This document shows, piece after piece, positions 18,546 through 26,155 of a DNA stretch of 58,754 bases; within the stretch, counting starts at the first letter, position 1, and every line of letters begins with the position of its first letter. The position numbers were made by a program, and so were the translations under genes. The DNA lies in IMG/VR virus record IMGVR_UViG_3300046642_000452, positions 1-58,754 of that record; one strand, given 5' to 3'. This DNA is from a virus. The notes beneath the pieces were generated by a model that saw only the letters and a program-made list of their open reading frames with translations, was not told the origin of the DNA and did not search any database.

Positions 18546-19259
18546 CTAGTCATTGAAGTAGCAGCGGCGTTGTCCGATGAGCGGAAACATGGGCTTCGGT
18601 TTCTCGATTGGTCTGGTGTCGTACTGCTGGTCGGCCTGGGCTGCGAGCGACCGCGCCGTGATGATGGGCGAGAGACCAGGCGAGAACGACATCGTGATGG
18701 TCATACCACTCGGCGACCCGGCATCAACGAGGCGTCGGACCTGGTCAATCGCCGCCTCCATCGCGCTCTCGTATTCGCGGCGCACCCACGAATTACTGAT
18801 ACCAATCGCCGGCATCAGAGGTGGGCGCCGAAGCGACCGATCGGGCCACGGTTCCTCCATTGGCTCGATCCCGACCCGTTCCAACGGCCGGATGATGCGT
18901 CTATCGCCCGCGCCGATCTCGACATACGCCTCGCCGAGCGGTCCCGTGAAATAGATCGTGGCCCTTCCACGCGGCTCGAATTTATAGATGGCGTCACCAC
19001 GGCCGATCGGGAGCTGAGAGACCTCGCTGGCATCCACCCTGATCAGTTCGTACAGCGTCACGCCCGAAAGACGAGTCTCGCGCACGAACCCACGGATGGT
19101 CGGCTCCGTCTCCGGCGCTGGCGGGAGCACGATGGGGTTATCGGCGAGCGTGACGCGCCAAAACTGCTCGGTTCGTGCTTCTCTGAGGCACGCCGAACAC
19201 CACGGCGAATTCAGCCCACGAACCCCCAAGCATCCATTGGTGGCGCATTTATTCGGCAC
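18546..19259 (-). CDS. Zinc-ribbon protein with C-terminal RRCYFND tag
   Basis: The 237-aa product starts at GTG 19259, six bases after GGAGG, and overlaps the previous gene by 11 bases. It opens with a Cys cluster (C-x4-C ... C-x2-C, residues 5-23) that fits a zinc ribbon. A long beta/alpha middle follows. The last 30 residues (QYDTRPIEKPKP then RRCYFND) match the end of the protein at 32259-32849. No enzyme motif is recognised. Confidence 0.7.
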   Translation of the reverse strand: MPNKCATNGCLGVRGLNSPWCSACLREARTEQFWRVTLADNPIVLPPAPETEPTIRGFVRETRLSGVTLYELIRVDASEVSQLPIGRGDAIYKFEPRGRATIYFTGPLGEAYVEIGAGDRRIIRPLERVGIEPMEEPWPDRSLRRPPLMPAIGISNSWVRREYESAMEAAIDQVRRLVDAGSPSGMTITMSFSPGLSPIITARSLAAQADQQYDTRPIEKPKPMFPLIGQRRCYFND

Positions 19260-19551
19260 TCGGCACCTCCGATCGCGCGACGTTCCGATCCGTCCAATCA
19301 CGGTCGTCCACCACGTCTTGCAGTTCCCGCCACAGCCTGTTACGCTCGCGCTTCGTCCGCACGGGGATACCGGCGAGCGACAGCACCTCGCGATAGCCAC
19401 GGCGGCGCGAGTCGTATTCCTCCAGCACGAGGCGCACACGATCAGGCTTGCGGGCGCGTTTAGGAAGTGCCGGGTCAAGGATGCGCGCGGCTAACTGGTC
19501 GGGGGTTTCCAGTTTGTTCAGCCGCACGCCTTTGTAGGGATTCGGCATCAT
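19249..19551 (-). CDS. Small basic protein of unknown function
   Basis: The 100-aa product begins MMPNPYKGVR at an ATG overlapping the stop of the SbcC-like gene (ATGA). It is Arg-rich and helical, with a KRERNRLWRELQDVVDDRDW segment. Size and charge suggest a DNA-binding helper. Family not recognised. Confidence 0.6.
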   Translation of the reverse strand: MMPNPYKGVRLNKLETPDQLAARILDPALPKRARKPDRVRLVLEEYDSRRRGYREVLSLAGIPVRTKRERNRLWRELQDVVDDRDWTDRNVARSEVPSAE

Positions 19552-20939
19552 GTCTCCGTGCGTGGTCCGCTGCTGCCGTCCGTGATGAACACCGAGACCG
19601 CGCCCTCGTCCTTCGTCACCCACTCCATCCAGATCTGCGCGTCGGCCGCCGTCGCCTGAGCGGACAACTCGGCCAGCGAATCCTCGTCCAGCAGGTTCCC
19701 GTTCCGCACCAGCAGCACCTTCAACGAGGGATTGAGCGCCAGCCCGATCGCGACCGACACGCGCAACTGCTCCGAGCTCGACGCCTGCGTGAAGGGGAGA
19801 CCGCTCCAGGTCACGCCATCCTCGCTCAGCCCGAGGCCAGCCACCGGGAACGTGACCGCCGCGAGCGCCTTGCGCTTCGCATCCTCGGCCGCCTTGACGG
19901 CCTTGTCCTGCTGCGCGACCTGTTTCGCGAGGGTATCGGCTTCCGCTTGCGCCGCCGCGTAGGTCTGATTCTGGCGAACCTTCCGGTTGGTCGCTTCGAT
20001 CTCGGCGAGCTTCGCTTGGATGACCGTCACGTCCGGCACGACGGCCCGCGCCGACTCGGCGGTGATGAGGCGTGCGTCAATCTCCCGTGCGTTGTCCTCG
20101 CTGTCCTTGACCGACCGCTTCAACTCAGCCTCTTTGTCGGCGAGACGCGCTCGCAGTTCAGCCGCCTCGGTCTCGAGTCTCACACGCTGGCGGTCGAGTT
20201 GTCCACCGTTGCCGCGTGCCTGCCCGACCAACTTCTCGGCTTCCTCGGCGAGCTTCCGATACGCTTCCGCGCGCTGGAGCTCGTCCGACACCACGGAGAC
20301 CGGCGTCTCGTCCTTTGGTAGTCCGACGTGCCGCGGCATGGCCGCCACGATAGAGACCCGGGCCGAGTGCGCCTTCTTGAGCCTCGCGCGCTCCTCGAAC
20401 GCCTTCATGCGTGCGGCTTCGTGTCCTGAGATGTCCAGCCCAACGAGCGCCCGCAAGGTCTCGCGCTGATCCTTGGGCTCGGCGTGCGCGAACGCCAGCG
20501 GGTCAAAGGTCAGCGAGCCGTACAGCTTCTCAAGCATGGCCTGCGGGGAGCGGTAGACCGCGCCATCCTTCGAGGTCACCACCAACGCGCTTTTCGTCTC
20601 GCCGTAGTCCGTCTCTGAGGCACAGTCGATGACATGGCCAACCTCGCCAGTCTCCGGATTCACGCTCGTCTGGCAATCACACTCGGCCTTCTCGCGCCAG
20701 AACTTCCGCGTCACGGTGAAGTCTCCGAGGTCCACATCGATCCGCGCCGCGGTCTCGCCCGCCCGAATCGGCTCGTCTGGCACCAACTCCTTGCCGCCGA
20801 GCGCCATCGCAATGGAATTCAGCACCGACGACTTCCCGGCACCGTTCTTCCCGCCGATCGTCACGAGGTTTCCCTCTGGCGCAATCTCCACCGCGACCAA
20901 GCGCAAGACATTCTCGCTCCGCAACTTCACGATTTTCAT
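19548..20939 (-). CDS. SbcC/Rad50-like SMC-type ATPase
   Basis: The 463-aa product starts at ATG 20939, about nine bases after GGGAGG. Walker A is GGKNGAGKSS near residue 32; an ABC-type signature region reads SSSEQLRVSVAIGL near residue 385. Between them lies a coiled-coil arm (residues about 180-350) without a clear CxxC zinc hook. The segment where Walker B belongs reads LKVLLVRNGNLLDEDS, a variant lacking the usual consecutive hydrophobics followed by DE. No SbcD-type nuclease is seen beside it. A role in DNA-end processing or recombination is inferred from the fold and operon. Confidence 0.75.
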   Translation of the reverse strand: MKIVKLRSENVLRLVAVEIAPEGNLVTIGGKNGAGKSSVLNSIAMALGGKELVPDEPIRAGETAARIDVDLGDFTVTRKFWREKAECDCQTSVNPETGEVGHVIDCASETDYGETKSALVVTSKDGAVYRSPQAMLEKLYGSLTFDPLAFAHAEPKDQRETLRALVGLDISGHEAARMKAFEERARLKKAHSARVSIVAAMPRHVGLPKDETPVSVVSDELQRAEAYRKLAEEAEKLVGQARGNGGQLDRQRVRLETEAAELRARLADKEAELKRSVKDSEDNAREIDARLITAESARAVVPDVTVIQAKLAEIEATNRKVRQNQTYAAAQAEADTLAKQVAQQDKAVKAAEDAKRKALAAVTFPVAGLGLSEDGVTWSGLPFTQASSSEQLRVSVAIGLALNPSLKVLLVRNGNLLDEDSLAELSAQATAADAQIWMEWVTKDEGAVSVFITDGSSGPRTET

Positions 20940-20982
20940 AAAGGTCATTCCTCCCATTTCTGCGTCGTCCGCTGTGTCCCGC

Positions 20983-21132
20983 CTACGCCCCGCGCTGGCC
21001 GTCCAGCCGAAGCCGGCGGGCCACCCACTCACGAGAAACAAACTGCTCTGATGCGCTCGAGCGCCGCGCCGCGCGCCAGAGCCACCAGAGCAGCGCCACC
21101 AGGCCGGCGGCGCCGCTCCAATAGCCGATCAT
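20983..21132 (-). CDS. 49-aa membrane protein
   Basis: A short gene with AAAGGGGG six bases before its ATG. It encodes one hydrophobic helix (WSGAAGLVALLWWLW) followed by a basic tail. It follows another tiny membrane gene (21144-21236). Function unknown. Confidence 0.55.
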   Translation of the reverse strand: MIGYWSGAAGLVALLWWLWRAARRSSASEQFVSREWVARRLRLDGQRGA

Positions 21133-21143
21133 CGGTCCCCCTT

Positions 21144-21236
21144 TCACCATAACCAGAGCACGATCCACACCTCGATCACGACCGCGACGAGTGCCAGGCC
21201 GGCCGCCCAATCGGAGAGGCTCGGCCGGCCGTTCAC
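21144..21236 (-). CDS. 30-aa membrane micro-protein
   Basis: A possible GTG-start gene of 30 codons, with GGAG about ten bases upstream. The product is almost entirely one hydrophobic helix (WAAGLALVAVVIEVWIVLWLW). It is supported only by position in a gap between two genes, the ribosome-binding site and hydrophobicity. Confidence 0.4.
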   Translation of the reverse strand: MNGRPSLSDWAAGLALVAVVIEVWIVLWLW

Positions 21237-21243
21237 CCGTCGT

Positions 21244-22227
21244 CTACTCCAGGCCATAGGCCCGGCTCGGCCGGTTCGTCACGAGCGCGGCCGCCGCCTT
21301 GTCGATCTGCGCCACGGATTCAGCCACTCGGCGCCGGAGCGATCCGCGGTTGCGGAGGTCGCCCGCGTCCACCCCGCTCATGATGCGGCGGCCTTCCTGC
21401 ACCAGTGCGGCGAGTTCGGTATCGTTCGCCAGGTTGCGCTTGGAGAATGCCTCGGCGAATTCCTCAAAGTTCTTCACGAGCGAATCCCGGAACACCTTCG
21501 GCTTCCCGCTCTCGTCTGGCGTCAAGCGCTCGGCCAAGCGCGAGATCACCTCGGCAAACCCCAGACGGAGTGTCGCGCGGCATTCCTGCAACGCTTCCGC
21601 TTGCCACTGTGCGGCCGCCGCCGGATCGGTGTAGCCGAACGTCATGAAACTGCGCGTCATGCCAAAGGCCGCCGCCGCTTCCGACCGTTCCGGATACTGA
21701 ACATCCCACTTGAGCGATCCGAGACGCGCCCGCGTTTCCTCAATGCGGAGACTGTAGACTTCGAGGAACGCATCCACCAGATCGGCCCGTTCCGCCTCGC
21801 GCGCGTCGAGGTAGCGATCGATCTCCGGCTTGAGCACCAACGGCACGAGATGAAACCCCCCTTGGTTGGCGAATGCTGGCCCGGCTTTCTTGCTGTCCAC
21901 CCATCGCGCCGTTTCGCTGTCGTGACGCGCGATGGCGGCGAGTTCTGGCGAGTCAAGGATCTTCTTGGTGACACTGACAAGCGCCTTGTCGGTGTCCGTG
22001 TCGCTGGCGGTCTTCTTCACGTCGATCGCGTCGGTCTTCACCTTGCGCGAGATGCCCAGCCGGCGAAACTGAAGCTGTAACACCGTCGCCTTGGAGAAGA
22101 TATCGATCGGGTTGTCGGATGCCAGGGCCGGCATCGTGTCGACCTGATCCTGGAGTTCGTCAATCACCTGTCGCTTGCTCCATTCGGTTTCCACGCGCGC
22201 TGTCTCAAATAGTCCATCCGTGATCAT
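21244..22227 (-). CDS. DUF3150-like protein of the ATPase module
   Basis: The roughly 327-aa product is largely helical, with conserved-looking patches (VYSLRIEETRARLGSLKWDVQYP, FMTFGYTDPAAAAQW). Proteins of this type (DUF3150-like) are found near MoxR/CobS-type ATPases in phages, and here an AAA+ ATPase gene lies two genes upstream. The start at MITDGLF (ATG 22227 after GAGGAG) is preferred; an earlier ATG at 22254 is possible. The family assignment is tentative and the function unknown. Confidence 0.65.
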   Translation of the reverse strand: MITDGLFETARVETEWSKRQVIDELQDQVDTMPALASDNPIDIFSKATVLQLQFRRLGISRKVKTDAIDVKKTASDTDTDKALVSVTKKILDSPELAAIARHDSETARWVDSKKAGPAFANQGGFHLVPLVLKPEIDRYLDAREAERADLVDAFLEVYSLRIEETRARLGSLKWDVQYPERSEAAAAFGMTRSFMTFGYTDPAAAAQWQAEALQECRATLRLGFAEVISRLAERLTPDESGKPKVFRDSLVKNFEEFAEAFSKRNLANDTELAALVQEGRRIMSGVDAGDLRNRGSLRRRVAESVAQIDKAAAALVTNRPSRAYGLE

Positions 22228-22311
22228 GTGCTCCTCGCTTCCGGAAACGTCCATCGTTTCCCCAACCACCACGAGCCGCGCCCGTGGGGGAAGGGCACCC
22301 GATGACCGTCT

Positions 22312-22509
22312 TTAGTGCGTGTGCTCGGCGTGCGTGTGCGTGTGCGTGTGGTGTTCGTGCCTCGCTTTCTTCGTCACCGGGCCGCCGGCCAGCGTGGACA
22401 GGTCTTTCATAAACGCTTCGGCGCTCTGATGGTTGGGTCCGCTGATCGGGTCCGTGGTCGTCTTAATGGTCCCATCCGCGAGAATTTCGATCCGCATGAT
22501 GTCAGGCAT
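22312..22509 (-). CDS. DUF2997-like small protein with polyhistidine tail
   Basis: The 65-aa product begins MPDIMRIEILADGTIKTTTD, which fits the short beta-rich DUF2997 pattern, and starts eight bases after GGAG. It ends in a His/Thr/Glu tract (HEHHTHTHTHAEHTH) encoded by a GTGCGT-type dinucleotide repeat at 22317-22355. DUF2997 proteins accompany Ycf46-like ATPases and Ycf35/DUF1257 proteins, as here. The His tail could bind metal. Confidence 0.65.
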   Translation of the reverse strand: MPDIMRIEILADGTIKTTTDPISGPNHQSAEAFMKDLSTLAGGPVTKKARHEHHTHTHTHAEHTH

Positions 22510-22679
22510 TAGGGAAGCTCCAATCCGTGCGCCACCTCGGCGCGAAATCTCGCTTTCCACTCCGCGCGTATCAATCGCCCAAAGACGATGCCCCACCGCG
22601 CGAACGACAGCCGGCGCGCCAGCAACCGCTCACACCTCGCGATCGTCTGTGCCGGCGTCCGATAGTGCCGGCGGTTCAT
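22509..22679 (-). CDS. 56-aa basic protein
   Basis: This small gene starts at an ATG overlapping the upstream stop (ATGA) and its TAA overlaps the next ATG (TAATG), so it fills its slot exactly. The product is Arg-rich and helical with one Cys (TIARCERLLARRL). Function unknown. Confidence 0.6.
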   Translation of the reverse strand: MNRRHYRTPAQTIARCERLLARRLSFARWGIVFGRLIRAEWKARFRAEVAHGLELP

Positions 22680-22981
22680 TTCGTCACCTCATACGCAAAG
22701 TCGGTCACTTTCTTGATCGTCCAGCCGTTCCGCTGCGCGGTGTACTTCACCGCTTCCGCGGAGTACGCCCGCTTCACCGTATCGGCCAGGTGTTCCGATC
22801 CTTCCTCCACGGTAAACTTCCCGCCGCGGATCGTGCATGGCTTGCCTTCCAGCGTGAAGTACGCGCCCGTCGAATCCACGTAGACCCCACGAGCCCCGAG
22901 CGCGTACAGCGCGCGCTTGAGAAGCGCCGCGTTCATGGTGCCGATGGTGACTGAGTTCGTGATGACCTGATCGCACGGCAT
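22676..22981 (-). CDS. DUF1257/Ycf35-like protein
   Basis: The 101-aa product has the layout of the Ycf35/DUF1257 family: a short strand with IT-S-V-TIG, a helix (LLKRALYALG), then strands and a C-terminal NGWTIKK strand. It sits two bases after the Ycf46-like ATPase gene and two genes before the DUF2997-like gene, the usual company of this family. Probably an ATPase partner. Family call is by pattern and context. Confidence 0.65.
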   Translation of the reverse strand: MPCDQVITNSVTIGTMNAALLKRALYALGARGVYVDSTGAYFTLEGKPCTIRGGKFTVEEGSEHLADTVKRAYSAEAVKYTAQRNGWTIKKVTDFAYEVTK

Positions 22982-22983
22982 GA

Positions 22984-24555
22984 TTACGAATCTCCATAGA
23001 GTCGCGTCGGCAACGCGTGAAATTGTTCTTTCGTGGGCAGTGTGCCAGGCGTCACGGTGCCGGCGTTGTGCTTGTAGGGGCCGGCATAGCTGGCACTGAG
23101 GAACTTGCCGCTCGCCTGCTGGCGCAACGCTTCGATCGCTTGCGGCGCCGAGGTCGCGATCGGCACGATCGACTTCGCCGCATCCACGAGCGAGCAGCGC
23201 CGCCGATAGGCCAGTCGGCAGCAATTCCGAATCTCGGCCCCGGTCCAGTTGCGATCGTTCGGCCGGGTGGCGTCGGCCGCGTGGCCAAACTTCGCGAGAT
23301 GCACCGGCCAGATCGCCGCCTTCTCTTCGTCGGAGCACAGATCGAAGTACCAGATCCCATCCGTGAACCGGCGGATCAAGTCGGGCGTGATGACGCCGGC
23401 CGAAATGTTGTTGCAGGTCGCGACGAAGTACGCATGAGGCCCCGCGACCGCCTTCACGACCTTCATGACGTTTCGGATCAGTCCTTCACTCCCGCCGACG
23501 AATTTGGTTTTCATCGATCCGAAGTCAAAGCTGAACGTCGGCGCGCCGTACGTATTCCCGATCGATTGGCTGATCGCGGTCTTGCCGCTCCCGGGCGGCC
23601 CCACGGCAATAAACCCGGTCCACCCGTTATCCTCCATCTCTCGAAGGATGACGCCTTTCTGGTCTTGGCTCGTGCCTGAGGTATCGCCGGCCGCCCCGGC
23701 CATCATCTTTTCGATCTCGTCGAGGCGCACAATCACCCGCGGCGGTTCCGGTCCATCATAGATGGCGCGCCCGTGTCGCTTGATCTCGGCCAGGCCGCCG
23801 AGCATGTCAAACGTGAGTACGCCCTGATCCATCGCAAGCCCGGGCGTCTGGTTAATCAGTGCTCGCTTGCGCGCCCAGAGCCGATCCGGGTCCAGCCGGC
23901 CAGCGTTCAACGTGATAGCGACCGCCTGCTCTGCTGGAAAAGCGGCCAGGCCAGTCAAGGCCGCCACGGCACGCGCCTTCGTCGCCTCGTCTGGCGTCTC
24001 CGGCGGCGGCGTCATCGCTTGCGCGCTCGCAAGCTCCGTGTCGATGATGTCTCGAATCTGCGCCTCGGTCGGAAGCGGGTCATCCAAGACCAAGACATCT
24101 TGAACAAGCTGCGCCGGCAGACTGATCGCCGCATCCAAGAGAATCAAGCAGCGCCCGTCAGCCTTGAACGTGTCGCGGAGATTGCACACCGCCTGCACGA
24201 CCTGGGGATTGTCGAGCAGGCATTGGGCGTTGTGCACGAGGAGCACAGAGCGCCTGGGGAGCTTCACCGCGGCCGCCAACGCTTCCGCCGGAGAGGTCAG
24301 CACCGGCCCGCCGCTCGAGGCCATGACATCATCGCCAGGAGTCAAGGCGCCGGCTGCCTCCAGGCCGGAGTCATTCAGCCCGACCACCCCGCGAACGATG
24401 TCATGTTGCAAGATCGGCGGGGCGGTCTTATCGCTGCCGGCTTTCGCGGCCACGATGGCCGCCACAAGCGCCGGCGGGTCCGGCGTCGTGATGCCGAGCA
24501 GTGGCGTCGCCACCATCCGCGCGGCCCGGAGTTCGTCAATCAGTCCATTGGTCAC
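22984..24555 (-). CDS. Ycf46-like AAA+ ATPase with Walker B ahead of Walker A
   Basis: The 523-aa product starts at GTG 24555, seven bases after GGAGG. Residues 90-170 match the degenerate N-terminal half of Ycf46-type ATPases (LLVHNAQCLLD ... VLDDPLPTEAQI). The active AAA+ half is unusual: a Walker B-like VIVRLDEIEK with its GDTSGTSQDQKGVILREMEDN follow-on is at residues 274-310, before Walker A (GPPGSGKT, 319-326). Between Walker A and sensor 1 (ATCNN, 379-383) no second Walker B is present; the arginine finger region RRF is at 395-397. It probably remodels a protein or DNA complex with the DUF1257- and DUF2997-like partners. Confidence 0.82.
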   Translation of the reverse strand: MTNGLIDELRAARMVATPLLGITTPDPPALVAAIVAAKAGSDKTAPPILQHDIVRGVVGLNDSGLEAAGALTPGDDVMASSGGPVLTSPAEALAAAVKLPRRSVLLVHNAQCLLDNPQVVQAVCNLRDTFKADGRCLILLDAAISLPAQLVQDVLVLDDPLPTEAQIRDIIDTELASAQAMTPPPETPDEATKARAVAALTGLAAFPAEQAVAITLNAGRLDPDRLWARKRALINQTPGLAMDQGVLTFDMLGGLAEIKRHGRAIYDGPEPPRVIVRLDEIEKMMAGAAGDTSGTSQDQKGVILREMEDNGWTGFIAVGPPGSGKTAISQSIGNTYGAPTFSFDFGSMKTKFVGGSEGLIRNVMKVVKAVAGPHAYFVATCNNISAGVITPDLIRRFTDGIWYFDLCSDEEKAAIWPVHLAKFGHAADATRPNDRNWTGAEIRNCCRLAYRRRCSLVDAAKSIVPIATSAPQAIEALRQQASGKFLSASYAGPYKHNAGTVTPGTLPTKEQFHALPTRLYGDS

Positions 24556-24725
24556 TTCTGCACCTCCAATCGTTCGATCAACTTCACCACCGCCCGCACC
24601 TCGGCGATCGGCGTCTTCACGATCAACGCTTCCGCTTCGCTTGGTCGGAGGTCGAACCGTTTCACGAGCCACAGCGCAGCCCGCGCACGATCCGCTTCGT
24701 CGGCTACCGCGTAACGTCCAGTCAT
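24552..24725 (-). CDS. 57-aa helical protein
   Basis: A small gene whose stop overlaps the GTG start of the ATPase (GTGA) and whose ATG overlaps the previous stop (ATGA). The product is helical and charged (DEADRARAALWLVKRFDLRP, then VRAVVKLIERLEV), resembling a small HTH or helical-bundle protein. Translation coupling suggests a link to the ATPase. Confidence 0.6.
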   Translation of the reverse strand: MTGRYAVADEADRARAALWLVKRFDLRPSEAEALIVKTPIAEVRAVVKLIERLEVQK

Positions 24726-24856
24726 TTCTTGCCCCCCTTCACCACCGAGACAACAGCCTGCACGACACGGGCACCCACGAGCCCCACGAACGGCGAGAGG
24801 TACCCGAGCACCTGCAACGAGGTCACGACCGCGGTTTCGTGATGCTGGCGGGTCAT
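24722..24856 (-). CDS. 44-aa membrane protein
   Basis: A small gene coupled at both ends by ATGA overlaps. The product has one hydrophobic segment (LGYLSPFVGLVGARVVQAVVSVV) and a basic end (KGGKK). Function unknown. Confidence 0.55.
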   Translation of the reverse strand: MTRQHHETAVVTSLQVLGYLSPFVGLVGARVVQAVVSVVKGGKK

Positions 24857-25032
24857 CTGGCCACCCGTCGCGGTTGCCGCGCTTCCGCCTGCTCGATCGC
24901 TTCCAGCCGTTCCGCGGCGTGCTGAACCGCGTCGATCCGCTGCCGCTCGACCGTCACCCATTCGCGCACGGTCTGTGTCGGCATCAGCCGCAGCACCCGC
25001 TTCAGTTCATCCAACGAATACATTTCATACAT
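24853..25032 (-). CDS. 59-aa helical protein
   Basis: It starts at ATG 25032 with AGGAG about seven bases upstream and ends overlapping the next start (ATGA). The sequence is charged helix (RVLRLMPTQTVREWVTVERQ and an Ala/Glu-rich C-terminus). A promoter-like TTGACA lies just upstream. Function unknown. Confidence 0.6.
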   Translation of the reverse strand: MYEMYSLDELKRVLRLMPTQTVREWVTVERQRIDAVQHAAERLEAIEQAEARQPRRVAR

Positions 25033-25079
25033 GGGAGACTCCTATTTTCTACAACTGTTAGCGAATGTCAAGCGTGATG
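25033..25079 (-). promoter_or_regulatory. Internal promoter candidate for the ATPase sub-operon
   Basis: This 47-bp gap is one of the few true gaps in the leftward operon. On the - strand it reads TTGACA, 16 bases, GAAAAT, then AGGAG and the ATG at 25032. A perfect -35 and a four-of-six -10 in a gap this small support a start site for the genes 25032 to 22312. Confidence 0.45.
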
Positions 25080-25274
25080 TTAGTGCGCGTTCACGATTTC
25101 GACTTCCTTGTGACAGTGCCGGCATTCCCAGTACCACCGGCAATCGACGTGCGCCAGGTCGTAGTGATGCCGGCAGCGCGCTTGATGCCACCAGAATGCG
25201 AGCGCCGCCCAGGCGCACGACAGCCGGCGGCGCGCCCGGTCGGTGCGGGTTTCCGGACGAAGGTAGCGCTTCAT
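25080..25274 (-). CDS. Cys/His-rich small protein
   Basis: The 64-aa product ends with C-x2-C-like and His residues (CRHHYDLAHVDCRWYWECRHCHKEVE), a probable zinc-binding fold. Its ATG overlaps the previous stop (ATGA) and has GAGGG upstream. Part of a run of Cys-rich micro-genes. Family not recognised. Confidence 0.6.
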   Translation of the reverse strand: MKRYLRPETRTDRARRRLSCAWAALAFWWHQARCRHHYDLAHVDCRWYWECRHCHKEVEIVNAH

Positions 25275-25465
25275 TTGCCCTCGCGCGGCCGCACGTAATC
25301 ATCGCAACGCGGACAGTAAAACGAATCGCCTTCGTAGTGAAGCTGTTCTCCATCCTTCGGGCAGTGCTTCCCTTTGGCATGTGGCGCCCAACTCACACCG
25401 GACCACTTCCGGTCATAGGTCGGATCGCCGGGTTTCTTAACGGTCGGATGTCGGCCCATTCCCAT
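25271..25465 (-). CDS. Zinc-ribbon micro-protein
   Basis: The 64-aa product has a zinc ribbon (CPKDGEQLHYEGDSFYCPRC) near residues 36-55. The ATG overlaps the previous stop by one base and the stop overlaps the next ATG. It could bind nucleic acid or a host protein; no family recognised. Confidence 0.6.
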   Translation of the reverse strand: MGMGRHPTVKKPGDPTYDRKWSGVSWAPHAKGKHCPKDGEQLHYEGDSFYCPRCDDYVRPREGK

Positions 25466-25707
25466 CACAGCACCTCGAAGAGACTGCGCGCCACCTCGCG
25501 CGGGGTTGTGTCGGCGCCGCCGTCCAGGGTGAACGGCGCATCGAAAGCCGGCGTGTGGTGGTCGATCTCTCGGACGGCGCCGGCTTCCGGGAGTCGGTCT
25601 TGCTCGAGCAGGAAGACGGAGCCCGGGCGCACACGGCGGGAGAGCGGACAATGTCCCTTGCTCCCGAAGTGCTCAGCCCGCGGGCGGCCGCAATGGTGAC
25701 AGGTCAT
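25465..25707 (-). CDS. Small protein with N-terminal zinc knuckle
   Basis: The 80-aa product opens MTCHHCGRPRAEHFGSKGHC, a compact C-x2-C ... H ... C metal site, followed by a acidic region without clear structure. Coupled to its neighbours by ATGA and TGATG overlaps. Function unknown. Confidence 0.6.
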   Translation of the reverse strand: MTCHHCGRPRAEHFGSKGHCPLSRRVRPGSVFLLEQDRLPEAGAVREIDHHTPAFDAPFTLDGGADTTPREVARSLFEVL

Positions 25708-25898
25708 TCGCCGTCCCTCCGGATGTCCGACCGATAGACAGCCACGCGACCCCCGATGGCCTGCAACTTCTCAGGATGGCCAACAGGCGTCAACGGTTGC
25801 ACGGTGTAGTGGTAGGGACCACCCGCGACCACGCGATACCAGTGCCCGAGGCAATCCCGTACGAGTTCGCCAGCCGGAATCTGTGCGTAGTCGGTCAT
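25704..25898 (-). CDS. 64-aa beta-rich protein
   Basis: The product (MTDYAQIPAGELVRDCLGHW...) looks like a small beta-barrel with YRVVAGG and YHYTVQPL strands. ATGA overlaps at both ends place it firmly in the operon. Family not recognised. Confidence 0.6.
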   Translation of the reverse strand: MTDYAQIPAGELVRDCLGHWYRVVAGGPYHYTVQPLTPVGHPEKLQAIGGRVAVYRSDIRRDGE

Positions 25899-26125
25899 CG
25901 GACATCACCTGCGGTTGCTCCTACGTTCTCGAATCCGTCAATGTGCCCGGCGATCTCATACCACCCATGCCCGTAGCACTCCAGGTCCGTCTCACACTGG
26001 CTCTGTCCGGCCGGCGCCGGCAGGTTCCAGATCGGCTCGGCCATCCAGAATCCCCAAGCCGCCAGCAGCCACGGCGCCAGCATGATCACCACGAGGTTTC
26101 TTCGGTCGCGTGTGCGATTGGTCAT
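25895..26125 (-). CDS. Small membrane protein, first gene of the long leftward operon
   Basis: The 76-aa product has a hydrophobic helix (LVVIMLAPWLLAAWGFWMA, residues 11-29) after a basic start, then a soluble part with two Cys. It is the first gene after the 1.1-kb non-coding region, with an ACTTGGCAA box upstream. A membrane role (for example exclusion) is possible but not shown. Confidence 0.55.
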   Translation of the reverse strand: MTNRTRDRRNLVVIMLAPWLLAAWGFWMAEPIWNLPAPAGQSQCETDLECYGHGWYEIAGHIDGFENVGATAGDVR

Positions 26126-26155
26126 GCCGGACTACTTAGCAACTGAATTGCCAAG
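26126..26155 (-). promoter_or_regulatory. Promoter/operator region with ACTTGGCAA palindrome
   Basis: Just upstream of the gene at 26125. On the + strand an imperfect palindrome reads ACTTAGCAA-ctgaa-TTGCCAAGT (26131-26153). Read leftward it gives ACTTGGCAA, the box that also occurs at 31311-31330 and 33173-33182. A -35-like GTGACA with a 17-base spacer to TAAGTA can be placed here. The box probably binds a phage regulator. Confidence 0.5.
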
